Assembly (NCBI GenBank): GCA_913054055.1
Contig: CAJXIT010000024.1
Coordinates: 1 to 17,661, forward strand
Direction of reading: 5' to 3'
Origin: an uncultured Thalassolituus sp.
GTDB lineage: Bacteria > Pseudomonadota > Gammaproteobacteria > Pseudomonadales > Oceanobacteraceae
Length of the DNA: 17,661 bases
Shown here piece by piece: positions 1 to 7,247 of this stretch. Positions within the stretch are counted from its first letter, which is position 1. Every line of letters begins with the position of its first letter. Under the pieces are notes generated by a model. The model was not told the DNA's origin and did not search any database. It saw only the letters and a list, made by a program, of their open reading frames with translations. The position numbers and the translations under genes are program-made.

Positions 1-705
1 CCTGGGTTAGGTAATTGGATAACCGTTGCAAAGGCATTGGCGTCAGCCCGTAGCTTACTGGGTGAGCGGGGCATTCAGCGTTCATACATGCATGCGCATG
101 GAACGGGAACTCCGCAAAATCGCGTATCTGAATCAGAAATTTTAAATGAAAGCGCAAAAAAATTTGGTATAAAAAACTGGCCTGTTACGGCGATTAAAAA
201 CTACGTGGGTCATTCATTAGGTACGTCTTCAGGTGATCAATTAATTGCGGCATTAGGCACTTGGCAATACGGCGTGATTCCAGGCATTCAATCCATTGAT
301 CATATTGCCGATGATGTGCAGCACAGTGAATTAGATATTTTAATGGATCATAAACGCATTCAAACAGATGAAATTGATGTGGCCTTTTTAAATTCAAAAG
401 GCTTTGGTGGTAACAATGCAACCGCTGGCGTGCTTGCTCCGCATATTGTGAAAAAAATGCTAGAAGGGCGACACGGTTCAGACAAATTTGAACAATACAA
501 AGTGTTGAATATTAACGTGATGAAACAAGCTGAAGCTTACAACCAAGCGTGCTTGAAAGGGGAAGATAAAACCCTTTATCTATTTGATCATCATGTATTG
601 CAAGGATCGGATATTGAATATACTGCCAGTGCGATTCATGTTCCCGGCTGGGGGCATGGGGTTGATTTGAATATGACATCTGAATATTCAGATATGTTGA
701 AGTGA
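1..705 (+). CDS. Beta-ketoacyl-ACP synthase, C-terminal part (FabY-like), partial at window start
   Basis: The reading frame is open from base 1, so the gene starts outside the window and the TTG at 37 is not a real start. The visible part is the C-terminal half of a condensing enzyme. HAHGTGTPQNRVSESE carries the catalytic His of the HGTGT motif. AIKNYVGHSLGTSSG carries the conserved Lys and the second catalytic His, followed by the Gly-rich GFGGNNA strand. About 80 further residues after the ketosynthase core (KKMLEGRHG onward) are longer than in FabB or FabF. This resembles the ~630-residue FabY type known from Pseudomonas, which starts fatty acid synthesis by condensing acetyl-CoA with malonyl-ACP. 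The active-site Cys would lie upstream and cannot be checked. The ketosynthase family is sure; the FabY assignment is an inference. The next gene is convergent. Confidence 0.9.
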   Translation, partial: PGLGNWITVAKALASARSLLGERGIQRSYMHAHGTGTPQNRVSESEILNESAKKFGIKNWPVTAIKNYVGHSLGTSSGDQLIAALGTWQYGVIPGIQSIDHIADDVQHSELDILMDHKRIQTDEIDVAFLNSKGFGGNNATAGVLAPHIVKKMLEGRHGSDKFEQYKVLNINVMKQAEAYNQACLKGEDKTLYLFDHHVLQGSDIEYTASAIHVPGWGHGVDLNMTSEYSDMLK

Positions 706-763
706 GTTAGCCGCTGAACCATTTTATGAAGTTGTGTTGTGGGTGATGGAGGTGCTTGAATTA

Positions 764-862
764 ATATCGGTGAGGGATTGATATCGGTCAGGGGTACCCA
801 AAACATTTGCTTCGCAAAGGGGGCATGCTACAGACATCGTACGAGCGCACCCCGTGCACGAT
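764..862. repeat. REP-like hairpin element, copy 1, with short flanking tandem
   Basis: In the convergent gap after the ketoacyl synthase, bases 837-862 read TCGTACGAGCGCA, then CCCC, then GTGCACGAT, folding as GCAC-CCC-GTGC. The same block occurs inverted at 3014-3038. GTACGAGCGC...GCGAT resembles REP sequences of Pseudomonas and relatives (GTAGGAGCG...CGCGAT). A TTTGC-TTC-GCAAA hairpin lies at 806-818. A 17-base direct repeat of ATATCGGT(G/C)AGGG occurs at 764 and 781. The element may serve both convergent genes as an RNA 3'-end structure; no T-tract is present. Confidence 0.5.
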
Positions 863-871
863 CCAATGGTG

Positions 872-1282
872 TTATGCACCCAAAAGTTTCAAATGTTTAA
901 GATTGTGGTAATTAAGGGCAAGGCTCAGGCAGTGTTTAATGCTGGCTTCAGGCAAGGGTTTGTTTAGATCAATAAGCATTAATCGGTTACCTTGGTATTC
1001 AAATTCATTTGAATACACTTCTTTAAACGTATTAATCAATTGGGTTTTGCAGTTGAAATACAGGGCGACTTTTCCTTCGTATTTACGATTGTAATCCATG
1101 CGAATAGTTGAACCTTGTTTCACTAGATAGGCGGGTTCTCCCCATTTAAAGGTTTCTTCCACTTCGCTTAATTTATCCTGTTGGGCAATGTCGTCAATCC
1201 AATTACGTATGTTTAATAAAACAGTTTTAGCTGGTTCAGGGTAATTTTTTAGTGTGTTTAAAACGTCTGCATTGGTTTTCAT
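872..1282 (-). CDS. DUF1801 (YdhG-like) domain protein
   Basis: This 136-residue protein matches the DUF1801 fold family: an N-terminal helical part, the conserved VEETFKWGEPAYLV segment (about residues 41-54), then the strands ALYFNCK and LMLIDL. Family members are small single-domain cytoplasmic proteins of unknown biochemical role, sometimes called iron-chaperone-like by distant similarity to frataxin-like folds. No catalytic motif is apparent. Its ATG overlaps the TGA of the mocA-like gene (ATGA), so it should be translationally coupled as the last gene of the molybdenum locus. That position suggests, but does not show, a link to the molybdenum enzyme. An AAGAAG Shine-Dalgarno-like stretch lies upstream, inside the preceding gene. 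Confidence 0.8.
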   Translation of the reverse strand: MKTNADVLNTLKNYPEPAKTVLLNIRNWIDDIAQQDKLSEVEETFKWGEPAYLVKQGSTIRMDYNRKYEGKVALYFNCKTQLINTFKEVYSNEFEYQGNRLMLIDLNKPLPEASIKHCLSLALNYHNLKHLKLLGA

Positions 1283-1908
1283 GATCGAATATCTTCTTTG
1301 ACGTCTATGTCTGCCAATATGCCGGAATCATCCACTAGAACAGGTGTAAAACCCTGACGTTTAATAATGGGTTTGGCTCCGTCGTCACCGGTTAATTCTT
1401 GTAAATCTTGCTGATAACCTTGGGAAAATATCACAGGGTGGCCCGCTTGATTGCTTACTGCCAAAACAGGGCGAATAATAAGCTTGGATTGTTTTTCCAG
1501 TCCTTGCTTGAAGGCAAGTGTGAGTGCTTCATAAGTGGCAGCTGAGATATAAGGCATATCCCCTAAGCAAATCATATAGTGAGATTGGGTTGCACAATGA
1601 GTTAGTGCACGGATACCGGTTGTAATGCTGGTACTTAACCCTTTTTCATAGTCGGGATTATCAACGGTGCGAAAACCATTCATATGCAGCAGTTCTTTCA
1701 GAGCCTTGTCGTTGGGTTTCACAATGCACAGTACATCTTCCACATGAGGTTTGACATTCAATGCGCTGATTAAACCAAGGGCTTGTTGGTTACTTGAATG
1801 ATTTGGACTGGCTATGGGTACCAAAAGTTTATCCCCCCCAAAACGGCTGCCGAGTCCGGCGGCTAACACTATAGCTGTGATCTTTTGTCCATGCATTTTG
1901 TCAGGCAT
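1279..1908 (-). CDS. mocA: MocA/MobA-like nucleotidyltransferase (molybdenum cofactor cytidylyltransferase candidate)
   Basis: This is an NTP_transf_3 protein. Near the N-terminus IVLAAGLGSRFGGDKLL is the nucleotide-binding loop and CLGDMP holds the metal-binding Asp. MobA enzymes (GTP) carry LAGG at this loop; the AAG form seen here fits MocA-type enzymes, which add CMP to molybdopterin to give MCD, the cofactor of xanthine-oxidase-family enzymes. That fits the iorAB-like and xdhC genes just upstream. I chose the ATG at 1908, which overlaps the xdhC stop as TAATG. A GTG at 1920 would add four residues and is less convincing. The protein is 209 residues, usual for the family. The stop overlaps the DUF1801 start (ATGA). 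The exact substrate (CTP rather than GTP) is inferred from context. Confidence 0.82.
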   Translation of the reverse strand: MPDKMHGQKITAIVLAAGLGSRFGGDKLLVPIASPNHSSNQQALGLISALNVKPHVEDVLCIVKPNDKALKELLHMNGFRTVDNPDYEKGLSTSITTGIRALTHCATQSHYMICLGDMPYISAATYEALTLAFKQGLEKQSKLIIRPVLAVSNQAGHPVIFSQGYQQDLQELTGDDGAKPIIKRQGFTPVLVDDSGILADIDVKEDIRS

Positions 1909-2924
1909 TATAAACTGCACACCTGGGTGGCACTTTGCTGTAGTGCTTTTTGCTCAATGGCTTTTGAGGGTTGTATACCATTTTTAATGGCCGTGATTTC
2001 AGCCAGTATGGAAAGGGCAATTTCAGCCGGCGTTTTGCTGCCTATGTTTAATCCTACCGGGCCATGCAAGCGATCAACTTCTTGTTGGGTAAAATCAAAG
2101 TGTTCTAAAAGGCGTTCTCTGCGTTGTTGGTTGTTTGATTTAGACCCCAATGCTCCAATATAAAAGGCATCACTTTTTAAAGCCGTCAGCAGTGCCATGT
2201 CATCCACTTTAGGATCATGGGCAACGGCTACGATGGCGGTGCGCTGATCAATGTTTAAAGATTGTATGATGTCATCAGGAAAGCCTTCTAATAACTCGAT
2301 GTGTTTTAGCGGCCAGTTTTTTCGGTATTCAGGTCTTGGGTCGCTGATCAAAACTTCGTAACCTAAACCTTCCGCCATTTCGGCTAAGAAACGTCCGGTT
2401 TCTCCGGCACCAATTATCATTAAGCGCCATGTGGGGCCAAATACGTTTTGCCACTGCCCACTGCTTTGGTTGTTTTGTGTGGTCAGTAAGGGTTCTTGTT
2501 GATGCCAAGGGATCAGTGAAACTTGATTCTGATTAATTGAAACGGTGCGAAGCAGGGTTTTACGGGTTTCGATCGCTTGAATCAGGTTTTTCACTTCTTC
2601 AATATCATTTAAAGGCTCTGCAATTAATTGCAGTGCGCCACCACAAGGTAAACCAAAGTGATGGCGTTGCGCTTCGGTTTCACCGTAAATGATTAAATGG
2701 GGGAAAGTAGCTGGTGTGTTTTTCAGTTGTTCGATTAAATCTTCTTCGACACAGCCGCCGCTGACACTGCCAAAAAATAACCCGCTTGAACTAACCGCGA
2801 GCAGTGATCCCACTGGGCGAGGGGACGTGCCCCAAGTTTTTGCAACCGAGACCAGAGTGATGTGTTCACCGTTTTGTAGGCACGACAAACAACCTTTTAA
2901 TACATCTAATTGTGAGCCTTGCAT
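1908..2924 (-). CDS. xdhC: XdhC/CoxI family Mo-cofactor insertion and sulfuration factor
   Basis: This 338-residue protein has both XdhC domains. The N-terminal XdhC_CoxI part (about residues 10-110) includes GSVSGGCVEEDL and FGLPCGG, the two conserved Cys motifs. A C-terminal Rossmann domain follows (about 165-310), with MIIGAGETG, the VAVAHDPKVDD motif and YIGALGSKSN. In known systems XdhC binds the molybdenum cofactor, promotes exchange of a Mo oxo ligand for sulfur, and inserts the mature cofactor into the apo-enzyme. It lies between the iorAB-like enzyme genes and the mocA-like gene, all on the same strand. Its start is preceded by AGGA with a longer than ideal spacer. The 172-base gap before it contains strong hairpins, so expression may be lower than that of the enzyme genes. 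Confidence 0.92.
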   Translation of the reverse strand: MQGSQLDVLKGCLSCLQNGEHITLVSVAKTWGTSPRPVGSLLAVSSSGLFFGSVSGGCVEEDLIEQLKNTPATFPHLIIYGETEAQRHHFGLPCGGALQLIAEPLNDIEEVKNLIQAIETRKTLLRTVSINQNQVSLIPWHQQEPLLTTQNNQSSGQWQNVFGPTWRLMIIGAGETGRFLAEMAEGLGYEVLISDPRPEYRKNWPLKHIELLEGFPDDIIQSLNIDQRTAIVAVAHDPKVDDMALLTALKSDAFYIGALGSKSNNQQRRERLLEHFDFTQQEVDRLHGPVGLNIGSKTPAEIALSILAEITAIKNGIQPSKAIEQKALQQSATQVCSL

Positions 2925-3013
2925 GGTTTATTATTTTCCTATTTTTATTGCATGTTGTTTGTGGCCTGTTGGGCGTTTTCTAGGCTTTTTAAGTATCAAT
3001 TTTTCCCTGCTTT

Positions 3014-3058
3014 ATCGCGCAGGGGCTGCGCTCGTACGAGGCCAGCCCTCTGGCCGAT
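3014..3058. repeat. REP-like double hairpin element, copy 2
   Basis: Two perfect hairpins flank a palindrome: GCGCAG-GGG-CTGCGC (3017-3031), CTCGTACGAG (3031-3040), and GGCCAG-CCCT-CTGGCC (3040-3055). The reverse complement of the first half matches the element at 837-862 (TCGTACGAGCGCA, C-rich loop, GCGAT). The paired-hairpin layout is that of bacterial REP/BIME elements mobilised by RAYT transposases; no RAYT gene is in the window. It sits between the Mo subunit and xdhC, where it could stabilise upstream mRNA or reduce read-through. Confidence 0.6.
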
Positions 3059-3060
3059 CA

Positions 3061-3084
3061 GCTTAGAATATATTCATTCTAAGC
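3061..3084. repeat. Perfect 9-bp inverted repeat after the Mo-subunit gene
   Basis: GCTTAGAAT-ATATTC-ATTCTAAGC forms a 9-bp stem with a 6-base loop, 12 bases beyond the stop of the Mo subunit on the minus strand and directly abutting the REP-like element. No T-tract follows, so it is not a classical intrinsic terminator. It may act with the REP hairpins as a 3'-end stabiliser or partial terminator between the enzyme genes and xdhC. Confidence 0.5.
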
Positions 3085-3096
3085 TTCTCAGAAGGT

Positions 3097-5343
3097 TTAA
3101 ACTTTCAACGGCAAGCTGCGCAAACGTTTGCCGGTTGCTGCAAAAATACCATTAGAGATGGCGGCTGCGATCGGGGGTAATCCCGGTTCGCCTACACCTG
3201 TAGGAGCATCATCGCTGTCAATGATTACCACTTCAATCTCGGGTGATTCGTTTATGCGTAAAGCAGGGTAGTCATGGAAATTGCTTTGCTGCACGGCGCC
3301 GTCTTTTAATGTGATTTCGCCATATAGGGCAGCGGTTAATCCATAAATGATGCCGCTTTCCATTTGCGCTTTTACAATGTCAGGGTTGATTGCTAAACCG
3401 CAGTCAATGACACAAACCACTTTATGAATATGTAGTTGTCCATTTTTCACAGATACTTCTGTGATTTGTGATGCAAACGAACTGAATGATGCGTGGGTGG
3501 CCACACCGTGGAAATGGCCTTTAGGTAAAGGTTGCTTCCAGCCCGCGGTTTTAGCCGCCACTTTTAATGTGTTTGCTAATTTTGGATTGCTGGTTAAATG
3601 CTTAAGTCGATATTCAACCGCATCTTGTTTTTGCAACGTTGCAATTTCATCCATCATGCTTTCTTTAAAGAAACCGCTGTAAGAGTGGCCAACGCTGCGC
3701 CAGTAGCCTAGGGGTAAACCTGGGTCGACGGTAACGTGGTCTGATGATTTATGTTTGGCATCGTAATCTTCGTATAATCCCTCTACGCTGGCATGGTCAA
3801 CGGTTAGGCTATCAAAAATGCTGTAGCCGGCTTTACTCATCCAGTCCACCATGCCATTGGGTAAAAAGCTTGGCATCACGCCATCTACGATATTATCTAA
3901 GGTGTAAGGCATGATTTGTGGGCCAGAACGTTTCACGGTCCAGCTGTCGATTAAACCTTCTTTGTTTAAGCCCACTTTAAATTTGGCCATGGCAGCGGGG
4001 CGATACACATCAAATTGCATGTCGTCTTCACGGCTCCATACTAATTGAATGGGAAGGCCAGATGCTTTAGCAATGGCAGCCGCTTCAGCCACAAAGTCTG
4101 TTGCACTACGGCGACCAAAGCCACCGCCTAAAAAGGTGCTGTGTACAGTCACGTTATCCTTTGGCACATCGGCATAATATGCACCCGCAAATTTAGCAAG
4201 ATCAGGGGCTTGGCTGCCGACCCAAAGCTCGAGTTTGTCGCCGTCTAATTTCGCGGTGCAATTCATTGGCTCCATGGTGGCGTGGGCAAGGTATGGTGCC
4301 CAGTACTCTCCGGATACAACCGTGTCCGCAAGTTTAAGTGCATCTAAACCATCACCTTGTTCAAAGGCATTGGTGGATTCGTCACTGTCTAGTGCTGTTT
4401 TAAACCAGCCTTTGCCATTGTCGGCTGCGGTTGAGTCAGACGAAAATTTAGATAGGGTTTCTGGTCGGTCCCATTCAATCTTTAATTTAGGTAATGCATT
4501 TTTCGCTTGATAATAATGATCAGCAATCACGGCCACACCATTATGAATTTGCACAACCGATTTAACGCCGGGCATTTTTTTAGCGTCATCGGCATTGAGC
4601 GATTTAACTGTGCCGCCAAATACTGGGCAGCGTTTAAGTGCTGCGCGATGTAAACCTTCAAAATCCACATCCATACCAAATTCTGCTGTGCCGGTGGATT
4701 TTGCTAGGCCATCTAAGCGAGGTGCATTTTTCCCCATGTATTTAAATTGGCTTTTATCTTTTAAAGGCGCGTCTTCTGGAAACTCCAGTTGGTTGGCAAA
4801 GTCGGCAAACTCACCGTAGGGCAGTGCTTTTCCGTTAACTACAATTTTTCCATCATCCGTTTGTATACTTGCTAACGGTTGTTTGAGTTGTTGCGATGCG
4901 GCTTGGCGAATCACTAAGCGAGTATTGGCTGCAAGGTGACGCAAAGGCAAAAAGTGAGTACGAATACTGTTGCTGCCCCCCGTTACTTGTATGCCGTACT
5001 CTATGTTTTTGTAATCATCATGAGCCGTTGCATTAATGACGTTAATGCTGCTTGGGTGCACGTCTAATTCTTCCGCAACAATAGTGGTTAAACCTGTATA
5101 GGTACCTTGTCCCATTTCAGAGCGTGGCAAATAGAAGTTTATGGTGTTATCGCTGGTGATTTGTAATAACGCATTGGGTTGCAGTGCATTTTTATTTTCA
5201 CCCGGTAACGGGGCAGAGGCGCATGCTGTTAATGGCAGGCCGACAACCAAGCCACCACTGGCCAAATTTTTTAAAAAATTACGACGTGAAGTGCTGATAT
5301 TGGTTTTGCTATCGATTAAATCTTTTTCTATTAAAGTCGCCAT
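3097..5343 (-). CDS. Molybdopterin-binding subunit of an IorB-type xanthine-oxidase-family hydroxylase, Tat-exported
   Basis: This 748-residue protein is the large Mo subunit of an IorAB-type hydroxylase (isoquinoline 1-oxidoreductase / aldehyde oxidoreductase group). Seen motifs are MGQGTYTG (77-80 region, cofactor contact), GGGFGRR (406-412) and GVGEPGLPP with the catalytic Glu at 719. The family hydroxylates N-heterocycles or oxidises aldehydes with water-derived oxygen. The N-terminus is a Tat signal: SRRNFLK (twin Arg 20-21), a hydrophobic stretch, then LTAC with Cys41, which also fits a lipobox. The enzyme is thus probably periplasmic, perhaps lipid-anchored. The start has an AGGAGG site inside the end of the Fe-S gene, two bases downstream of which this gene begins. 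No FAD subunit or cytochrome is adjacent, so the electron acceptor is unknown. The substrate cannot be told from sequence. Confidence 0.92.
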   Translation of the reverse strand: MATLIEKDLIDSKTNISTSRRNFLKNLASGGLVVGLPLTACASAPLPGENKNALQPNALLQITSDNTINFYLPRSEMGQGTYTGLTTIVAEELDVHPSSINVINATAHDDYKNIEYGIQVTGGSNSIRTHFLPLRHLAANTRLVIRQAASQQLKQPLASIQTDDGKIVVNGKALPYGEFADFANQLEFPEDAPLKDKSQFKYMGKNAPRLDGLAKSTGTAEFGMDVDFEGLHRAALKRCPVFGGTVKSLNADDAKKMPGVKSVVQIHNGVAVIADHYYQAKNALPKLKIEWDRPETLSKFSSDSTAADNGKGWFKTALDSDESTNAFEQGDGLDALKLADTVVSGEYWAPYLAHATMEPMNCTAKLDGDKLELWVGSQAPDLAKFAGAYYADVPKDNVTVHSTFLGGGFGRRSATDFVAEAAAIAKASGLPIQLVWSREDDMQFDVYRPAAMAKFKVGLNKEGLIDSWTVKRSGPQIMPYTLDNIVDGVMPSFLPNGMVDWMSKAGYSIFDSLTVDHASVEGLYEDYDAKHKSSDHVTVDPGLPLGYWRSVGHSYSGFFKESMMDEIATLQKQDAVEYRLKHLTSNPKLANTLKVAAKTAGWKQPLPKGHFHGVATHASFSSFASQITEVSVKNGQLHIHKVVCVIDCGLAINPDIVKAQMESGIIYGLTAALYGEITLKDGAVQQSNFHDYPALRINESPEIEVVIIDSDDAPTGVGEPGLPPIAAAISNGIFAATGKRLRSLPLKV

Positions 5344-5345
5344 GA

Positions 5346-5876
5346 TTAAGCCTCCTGCGTCATGTTGTTGGTGTTTGATGGGTCGTAGTGCGAAACTGCT
5401 TGTAGGCGACCATTACCGCTTTTAATGTCTTTAGCGGCTTGTTTGATGGCTTTTTTAATACTTGGGTAAGTACCGCAACGGCAAATGTTACCGCTCATGG
5501 CGTTGTCAATTTCTTCATCGCTTGGGTTATTATTTTTGCTCAATAAAGCAGTGGCACTTACCAATTGCCCGCTTTGGCAATAACCACATTGTGGCACGCT
5601 AGCATCCACCCAAGCTTGCTGTAAAGTCGATAACATGTCTGGGTTGCCAATGCCTTCGATGGTTGTCACTTTTCGGCCTTGTACTGCTGATACTGGCAGG
5701 ATGCAGGTACGAGTGGATTCGCCATCAAGCAGCATACTGCATGCGCCACATAAGCCCATGCCACAACCAAACTTAGAACCTTTTAGGTTCAAGTGGTCTC
5801 GAATTGTCCATAAAAGTGGAGTGTCGGGTGTTGCATCTACTTGAACGGTTTGGCCGTTTAATTCAAAGCTAATCAT
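5346..5876 (-). CDS. 2Fe-2S subunit of the IorAB-type molybdenum hydroxylase
   Basis: This small iron-sulfur subunit (176 residues) carries two [2Fe-2S] clusters. The N-terminal plant-ferredoxin-like cluster uses Cys38, 43, 46 and 58 (CGMGLCGAC...C). The C-terminal helical cluster uses Cys97, 100, 132 and 134 (CGYC...CRC). These pass electrons from the Mo centre of the following gene product. It has no signal peptide, so it would be folded with and carried out by the Tat-bearing Mo subunit, as known for related periplasmic complexes. The last ~25 residues (NGRLQAVSHYD...) exceed the usual ~150-residue family core and look unstructured. An AAGGAGG site lies four bases before the ATG, and a perfect inverted repeat lies just upstream. 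It is the first gene of the locus. Confidence 0.94.
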   Translation of the reverse strand: MISFELNGQTVQVDATPDTPLLWTIRDHLNLKGSKFGCGMGLCGACSMLLDGESTRTCILPVSAVQGRKVTTIEGIGNPDMLSTLQQAWVDASVPQCGYCQSGQLVSATALLSKNNNPSDEEIDNAMSGNICRCGTYPSIKKAIKQAAKDIKSGNGRLQAVSHYDPSNTNNMTQEA

Positions 5877-5891
5877 GTTGCCTCCTTGTAT

Positions 5892-5909
5892 CTTTCAATC
5901 ACTTGAAAG
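5892..5909. promoter_or_regulatory. Inverted repeat upstream of the molybdenum hydroxylase locus (operator or leader hairpin)
   Basis: CTTTCAA-TCAC-TTGAAAG is a perfect 7-bp inverted repeat ending 16 bases before the ATG of the Fe-S subunit gene and just outside its AAGGAGG ribosome binding site. It could be a repressor or activator site or a leader hairpin that controls ribosome access. No regulator for the locus is adjacent; the TetR at 7247 is the nearest candidate but belongs to another unit. Confidence 0.45.
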
Positions 5910-5961
5910 GGCATTTGGCTGTGTGAGTTTTATTATTAGAATTATGTTTTTTTATATTTTG

Positions 5962-5997
5962 ATTTACCCGCTAGAGTAGTAACTCTAACGGGTAAAT
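5962..5997. terminator. Long hairpin downstream of the MBL-fold hydrolase gene (possible terminator)
   Basis: ATTTACCCG-C-TAGAGT, loop AGTA, then ACTCTA-A-CGGGTAAAT form a 15-bp stem with one mismatch and a 4-base loop. It lies between the hydrolase stop and the hydroxylase promoter region. On the minus strand the following bases are A-rich, not T-rich, so it is not a canonical intrinsic terminator. It could still be a transcript 3'-end structure or a large operator. Confidence 0.4.
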
Positions 5998-6029
5998 ACA
6001 ATGGTCTTGTTTGTTAAAATTTGATGGGA

Positions 6030-7247
6030 TTAATTTAATTGATTTTCAACCACTGTAGAGGCTTTCACCAATTCTAGTTCTCGCATCTTTTTCAAGCTGA
6101 TTTTGGCTTCTTCTGATAGGTAAGGTTCCCACCAGGCATAATTAATAAACGTGTGTTGTTTGTCTATGATCTCTCCCATGACTGGGGTCATAAGCGTGAC
6201 GTTATTTTCTTGTGCGAGTTTTTCAATTTGTAAAAATGGGTCAAACCACGCGTGCGTTGATAAATCAAAGGTACCGTTATGAACGGGTATTAATACTTTG
6301 CCGTTGATATCTTTAAAGGCTTGCATGGTGTCTTCAGGCATCATATGAATGTCGCGCCAAATTTGGTTGTAGGCGCCGCACTCCATAAAGGCGTAATCAA
6401 ACGGGCCGTATTTTTCTCCGATTTGCTTAAAGCCATCAAAGTAGCCGGTATCACCACTGAAAAATAAAGCGTGATCTGAGTTACGTATCACCCATGATGC
6501 CCAAAGGGTTTCATCTCGATCAAACAGGCCGCGCCCAGAAAAATGTTGAGCAGGGGTGGCCACAAGTTCGATATCATTAAATTTGATGGCATCCCACCAA
6601 TCCAGTTCAGTAATCTTATCTGCTGCCACTCCCCAGTTTAAAAGCGTTTGTCCAATGCCTAATGGCACCACAAAGTGGTTTACCTTGTTTTTTAATTGAT
6701 TAATGCTGCCTTGGTCTAAGTGGTCGAAATGATTGTGTGAAATGACCACCGCTTCTACTTCAGGTAAATCGTCAATATTTAAAGGCACAGGATGAAAACG
6801 TTTTGGTCCTGCCCATTGCACAGGGGATGTACGTTCACTGAAAACAGGGTCGGTTAATACTATTTTTCCACTGATTTGTATCATCATGGATGAATGACCT
6901 AGGCGGGTGAAACGTAATGCTTTTGAGTCGCTTAAATCAAAAGAGGTGATTTCAACAGGCTTGATAGGTAGGGGTAATGTTGGAACCGCACGATCATGTT
7001 TGTTGAATAAAAAGTCTTTGCCTGCGGTCCACATTTTTGAAAGATTTTGCTCAGATGTTTTATTCGTATTTATGAATTTTCCATCAGCGTATTGTTTTGA
7101 TGCTTGTATTTTATCTTGACTGGCATCACTCATGGTTTGAGTGGTCATGCAGGCGGCTAATCCAAAAATACTACTCACCGCAATGGTAAGTACTTTAAGA
7201 GGAGAGCGTTTGTATAGGGTTGAAAGGTTAAAGGTAGAAAGTCCCAT
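6030..7247 (-). CDS. Lipoprotein metallo-beta-lactamase-fold hydrolase (NAPE-PLD/RomA-like)
   Basis: This 405-residue protein of the COG2220 branch carries the metal motif HNHFDH (171-176), His235 in PAQHFSGRG, Asp266 in FSGDTGYFDG and His323 in IPVHNGTF: a complete two-metal MBL site. The order and the PAQHFSGR...LWASWV segment match N-acyl-phosphatidylethanolamine phospholipase D and bacterial RomA-like proteins. A phosphodiesterase acting on lipid-like substrates is therefore plausible but unproven. The N-terminus is a signal peptide ending in the lipobox LAAC (Cys33), and residue +2 is Met, so outer-membrane or periplasm-facing anchoring is likely. Its ATG overlaps the tetR stop (TAATG) with AAGGAGG upstream, so the pair is coupled. 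Klebsiella romA is likewise found beside a TetR gene (ramR). Confidence 0.88.
   Translation of the reverse strand: MGLSTFNLSTLYKRSPLKVLTIAVSSIFGLAACMTTQTMSDASQDKIQASKQYADGKFINTNKTSEQNLSKMWTAGKDFLFNKHDRAVPTLPLPIKPVEITSFDLSDSKALRFTRLGHSSMMIQISGKIVLTDPVFSERTSPVQWAGPKRFHPVPLNIDDLPEVEAVVISHNHFDHLDQGSINQLKNKVNHFVVPLGIGQTLLNWGVAADKITELDWWDAIKFNDIELVATPAQHFSGRGLFDRDETLWASWVIRNSDHALFFSGDTGYFDGFKQIGEKYGPFDYAFMECGAYNQIWRDIHMMPEDTMQAFKDINGKVLIPVHNGTFDLSTHAWFDPFLQIEKLAQENNVTLMTPVMGEIIDKQHTFINYAWWEPYLSEEAKISLKKMRELELVKASTVVENQLN

Noticed and set aside
1885..2163. Plus-strand frame opposite the xdhC 3' end
   Set aside because: Shadow of xdhC, which has full-length family motifs on the other strand.
2689..3155. 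Two overlapping plus-strand frames in the xdhC/iorB-like gap, one with a hydrophobic start
   Set aside because: Cys/Phe-rich composition from AT-rich antisense DNA, no ribosome binding site, and they run through the REP-like hairpins.
5877..6029. Molybdenum cofactor riboswitch before the Mo hydroxylase locus
   Set aside because: The leader holds only two simple hairpins; the multi-helix Moco RNA architecture is not visible.
6030..7247. MBL-fold gene as an antibiotic beta-lactamase
   Set aside because: The motif order and PAQHFSGR segment place it with the NAPE-PLD/RomA-like group, not class B beta-lactamases.
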